Shown: in pieces, positions 60,746 to 64,000 of the stretch
Layout of the letters: each line of letters starts with the position of its first letter
Position numbering within the stretch: position 1 is the stretch's first letter
IMG/VR virus record: IMGVR_UViG_3300035670_000086
Location: 35,867-99,866 of that record
From: a virus
Length of the DNA stretch: 64,000 nt
Direction: 5' to 3' (one strand)
Notes under the pieces: generated by a model
Told to the model about the DNA's origin: nothing
What the model saw: only the letters and a program-made list of their open reading frames with translations
The model's database searches: none
Made by a program: the position numbers and the translations under genes

Positions 60746-62587
60746 CTATTTATCCAACATTTTTAACTTTGTGTTATATTTTTTAATAATTCTATCAAAA
60801 ATCAATACTTTTTCCATATTTTCGTTAATTAGGCTTTGATTTTTGAGATTATGTAAGGTATCTATGGATTCTTGTGGGGGAGCCGTTGGGGGCGTATTCT
60901 CCGCACTTTCGATTCCATTAGGTGGTTGCGATCCCATAGGAGGCCCCCCACCAGCTTCAGGAGGAGGTGCAGGAGGTGCTCCACCCATAGCACCAGCCCC
61001 ACCTTGCGGCTGCATTTGCTGTTGCATAGCCATGGCCTGTTGCTGCTCCATTTGAGTTTTCATTTCTTCCTTCATTTTCTTTATTTCGTTATCTGTTAGC
61101 TCGAAATACTCCTTGTAGAGGTAATCATCTGGGAATAGCTGTAACCCCTTAACTGCTTGAACTACACGGATTTTCTGCTCATCAACATCAAGTCTACGCT
61201 TGGTAAACATGTCTGATGGGTCGGGTAACTTAATTTTAAGAGAGTTAATTTCGCTTTGTGGATACTTTAAGATGGCTAAATGCCGTTTGGCTATGGTTTC
61301 TAGGCCAATCTCTACTTCGTGTTGTACCCGCATGATCACGCGAGCAAACTTAACATCTAGCTGAGATAGGTTTGCCTTACGCTCTGGGGACTTGTCATGC
61401 TCTACAACATAGTCTTTGGGAATCTTCAAACATGCTAAAACCTTATCTCTAAAGTACTTAACATCGTCAACTTCGCCCAAGTTCTGTGCTCCGGGCAAGG
61501 TTTCAATACGAGTATCTCTGTCGCCTCTGTGTGGGACGAAGAAGTCCTCATCCATGGACATTGGGTTGTACTTCTCGTCTATTGTGCCATTAGCGGAGTT
61601 GTAATATTTCTCTTTCTTAAACTTTTGCTTTAGCTTTTCTACGAATGCTTCAGCCTTACCTGTGGGTAAACTTCCAACATTAACATAGAATATTCTACGC
61701 TCGGGTGCGCGTGAGAGGCGGTAAATAAGCATTGCGTCTTCCATCAACTTAAGTGAACGGAACACTCTGATTGCAAATGCTGCTATAGACTTACCATATG
61801 GATAATACTTAGGGTCAGAGGTATGCAAACGGAAGTGGACGAGTTGGTTCTTGTCCAAGCCCATGTACTGGCTCTTTTCCATAGCTGTAGATTGGAATCC
61901 GAAAGAATTCCAAGAACCGTTATTCTTCTGAGGTATTTCCTGCAAGAAATCGGTTAGATACCCGTATTCATTTTCTACACGAATGATATAGTTAGGGTTT
62001 AAAATCTTTATTCTTTGGACACCTGCGGTGGGGTTGTTTAAGTCCATTACTAATTCTACGAAACAATCACCATACTTTACTGTGTTTCTAGTAATGTCCC
62101 AATAGTGACGGTCTAGCTTAATATTATTAAATAACCGCTCAATCTCTTTTATTGTTTTTTGCGAGTGAGCATCAACCCGCCACCGTCTATTTTTGGTATC
62201 CCGTTGAGTGCAATCGTCTGCGTAAATATCAAACGCTGCTCCGACCTCAGGATATTCATCCATCGACTCAAACTGAGAATATCTGTTCTTTCTGTTATTC
62301 TCTAGCTCTGGGATGAACGGGCTTCTGATGATCGAAGGAGTGCCACCCGGGTTTTGACGAACAACATTTGGGTTTATGATTGTATCGCCACCCAAAGGAT
62401 GGATAGGTGTAGGATTATTATCATCCGACTGTTGTGATACATATGGAGCAGCTTTAGTAGCAAAGTATCTGCCCCACCACTTACCGAATACGCCTAGTGG
62501 GTTAAACCAAGGTGTTGCTGCTGCGGAAGAGTTTGGATTACCAAACGCTGTCTCACCCATTTCATTTAATTTTTGCCTAGAATCCAT
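60746..62587 (-). CDS. 20: Portal protein (gp20-like)
   Basis: 613 residues (T4 gp20 is 524). It forms the dodecameric ring through which DNA enters the head. Family marks include E-Y-P-E-V-G-A-A-F-D-I-Y-A-D-D, V-K-Y-G-D-C-F-V-E-L, Y-R-L-S-R-A-P-E-R-R-I-F-Y-V-N-V-G, D-E-K-Y-N-P-M-S-M-D-E-D-F-F-V-P and G-R-D-T-R-I-E-T-L-P-G-A-like text, plus K-V-L-A-C-L-K-I-P-K-D-Y. The C-terminal extension is rich in Gln, Met, Pro and Gly. GAGGA precedes ATG 62587, which overlaps the terminase end by 22 bases. Confidence 0.95.
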   Translation of the reverse strand: MDSRQKLNEMGETAFGNPNSSAAATPWFNPLGVFGKWWGRYFATKAAPYVSQQSDDNNPTPIHPLGGDTIINPNVVRQNPGGTPSIIRSPFIPELENNRKNRYSQFESMDEYPEVGAAFDIYADDCTQRDTKNRRWRVDAHSQKTIKEIERLFNNIKLDRHYWDITRNTVKYGDCFVELVMDLNNPTAGVQRIKILNPNYIIRVENEYGYLTDFLQEIPQKNNGSWNSFGFQSTAMEKSQYMGLDKNQLVHFRLHTSDPKYYPYGKSIAAFAIRVFRSLKLMEDAMLIYRLSRAPERRIFYVNVGSLPTGKAEAFVEKLKQKFKKEKYYNSANGTIDEKYNPMSMDEDFFVPHRGDRDTRIETLPGAQNLGEVDDVKYFRDKVLACLKIPKDYVVEHDKSPERKANLSQLDVKFARVIMRVQHEVEIGLETIAKRHLAILKYPQSEINSLKIKLPDPSDMFTKRRLDVDEQKIRVVQAVKGLQLFPDDYLYKEYFELTDNEIKKMKEEMKTQMEQQQAMAMQQQMQPQGGAGAMGGAPPAPPPEAGGGPPMGSQPPNGIESAENTPPTAPPQESIDTLHNLKNQSLINENMEKVLIFDRIIKKYNTKLKMLDK

Positions 62588-64000
62588 TTAACTTCCTCTA
62601 AAGGTAATCCTTTAAAATATTTTGCAGACGCATCTCGTCTATCTGATATAGAAAGAGGCTCTGGAGAGTTTGGTTTAAGTTTGCTTACAATACTCGGAGA
62701 AGTTGCGATTAACCTGTTAAGTCCATGCACTGCAAGTTTTAATGCAGAGATTAAATCGTCATGGTGTCCTTTAGCAGCTTCAACCTTCCCGCTGTCATTA
62801 ATCTCAAACGCTAGTAATTCTTTTACTAATCTATCTGAGTTGATTGTTACTTTTCTGTTACGCACGAACTCTTCCATGTCGGAGAGTATGACCTCGTTGT
62901 TTGTAGCAGTAATGTTAATTCCCATTTGGTTTTTATCATCCATCCAAATGTTTTCATATTCTTGCCGTTCAAACAACTCGTTTACTAAGTTTGCTCCAAT
63001 ACCATTCCGCTCAGGAACAATCTTACACATATTGTAATAAATGCCCTCGCGTGCGACTATCTCTGCAAACTCGTTAATAGGAGTTTTGTTAGAATAAAAC
63101 TCTGCTACTTGCTCTCCATTGTACGCATTTAATATTACGAATGAAGAATAATCTAGCTCTCGTCCAAGAGCAGTGTCCACACCCATAACATAATCATGAT
63201 ATGGAACAGGCTCCTTCCAAATTCGCATACGGCCTTGATATTTTGTATCATATGTCTGTTTAACATTCTCATGTAAAAACTGTAAGGATTCGCCATCAAT
63301 GTAAGTAGATCCAGTACCTAGGAATTCCTTCTCGTACTCCTGTCTCCAACGCTTAAGGCCAATGTTCTTCTTGGTGATTTCCTCAAAACGAGTAACATCA
63401 TACTTCTTATCCTTCTCACGGATGAACTCGTACAACCACTCATACTTTTCATTGTACTTATATTGAGGATGCTCCCACCAATCAATCTCTATAAGGTTGA
63501 ATTCGTTTCTTCCTGCTCTAGCTTCCTGATAAGTATTAAAATACCAATTACCCATGCCATTAACGGTAGATAACACAAATACACGACCACCTGTAGAAAT
63601 GATTGGATAAACTGCTGCCCAAATGTCATCAATGTGTTCAATGAATGCCGCCTCGTCGATCATCAAGAAATAAGAAGCTAGTGAACGGCCTGATGTCTTT
63701 TTAGCCGGACGAGCTTTAATTTTATTACCGTTTGATAACTCTAATGTGTGCTTGTTGTCTCCACCACGAATAATCTTGGGTTGCATCCAAGGTGGAAGCT
63801 CATCATACATAATTTTAATTCTAGACAAGATTTCAATTGACTCAGTATCACCAATAGAAAGAATAGTAATCGTCTTATTCTTTTGGAATACTGCCATGTG
63901 CATGATATAAGCACAACCAATCGTAGTACATCCTGCCTGTCTAAACTTGCGGAGGAAATTAAAGCGATTATGTTCTAAATCATCAATAATCCGCTCTTGG
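62566..64000 (-). CDS. 17: Terminase large subunit (gp17-like), 5' end outside window
   Basis: 478 codons of an open frame run off the right edge; the first ATG seen (63903) is internal, since the upstream codons give F-L-R-K-F-R-Q-A-G-C-T-T-I-G, the P-loop region. It packages DNA: ATPase plus nuclease. Walker B is Y-F-L-M-I-D-E-A-A-F, motif III is V-L-S-T-V-N-G-M-G, and the nuclease has G-V-D-T-A-L-G-R-E-L-D-Y (Asp), N-G-I-G-A-N-L-V-N-E-L, and G-H-H-D-D-L-I-S-A-L (Asp). The P-loop has Cys where T4 has Lys (R-Q-L-G-K-T-T). Confidence 0.95.
   Translation of the reverse strand, partial: QERIIDDLEHNRFNFLRKFRQAGCTTIGCAYIMHMAVFQKNKTITILSIGDTESIEILSRIKIMYDELPPWMQPKIIRGGDNKHTLELSNGNKIKARPAKKTSGRSLASYFLMIDEAAFIEHIDDIWAAVYPIISTGGRVFVLSTVNGMGNWYFNTYQEARAGRNEFNLIEIDWWEHPQYKYNEKYEWLYEFIREKDKKYDVTRFEEITKKNIGLKRWRQEYEKEFLGTGSTYIDGESLQFLHENVKQTYDTKYQGRMRIWKEPVPYHDYVMGVDTALGRELDYSSFVILNAYNGEQVAEFYSNKTPINEFAEIVAREGIYYNMCKIVPERNGIGANLVNELFERQEYENIWMDDKNQMGINITATNNEVILSDMEEFVRNRKVTINSDRLVKELLAFEINDSGKVEAAKGHHDDLISALKLAVHGLNRLIATSPSIVSKLKPNSPEPLSISDRRDASAKYFKGLPLEEVKWILGKN

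Overview
The window is the late (virion) region of a large contractile-tailed, T4-like bacteriophage. It is AT-rich, gene-dense and almost gap-free: no stretch above about 100 bases lacks a gene once the short genes added here are counted. Recognisable T4 counterparts are the terminase large subunit (gp17), portal (gp20), prohead protease (gp21), scaffold (gp22), major capsid protein (gp23), neck proteins gp13 and gp14, gp15, sheath gp18, tube gp19, baseplate gp25/gp6/gp7/gp53, a gp48/54-like protein, hub gp27, spike gp5, the PAAR tip, and a gp26-like hub chaperone. Sequence divergence from T4 is large and gene order differs. No tRNA, integrase or host-diagnostic gene was seen, so the host cannot be named. 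Short motifs in the head genes resemble those I know from aquatic phages (inference only).

Most genes are on the minus strand, so the late region reads from right to left. (1) 64000-50924: terminase, portal, an acidic-tailed 631-residue protein, three repetitive fibre proteins, a pair of paralogous structural proteins, and a membrane-anchored coiled-coil protein; a terminator follows at 50808-50842. (2) 49251-47419: the gp26-like protein with a probable -1 frameshift into a gp51-like tail, then a 311-residue protein; terminator at 47355-47394. (3) 45231-19434: tail tape measure, tube initiator, gp53, hub, spike, a LamG-domain protein, gp25, gp6, gp7, two short adhesin-like proteins, a beta-helix protein, two large tail proteins and the PAAR tip. 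(4) 19396-13120: a consensus late promoter, an acidic core protein, seven small mostly basic proteins with capsid-targeting-like N-termini, then protease, scaffold and major capsid protein, ended by a strong terminator. (5) 13088-1905: gp13, gp14, a triple-repeat gp15, a 1506-residue adhesin-like protein, a 59-residue protein, sheath and tube, then a hairpin; an unknown gene runs off the left edge.

Two plus-strand islands interrupt the tail genes: 45253-45683 (two small coupled genes) plus 46445-47422 (TOPRIM primase), and 49295-50934 (UvsW-like helicase plus a small gene). A Fe-S PD-(D/E)XK nuclease is divergent from the primase. Two late-operon terminators lie inside the 3' ends of these opposing genes.

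The most unusual points are the threefold internal repetition of the gp15 tail-terminator family, the likely frameshifted gp26-gp51 chaperone, and the cassette of protease-cleavable, capsid-targeted small proteins just upstream of the protease that would process them.
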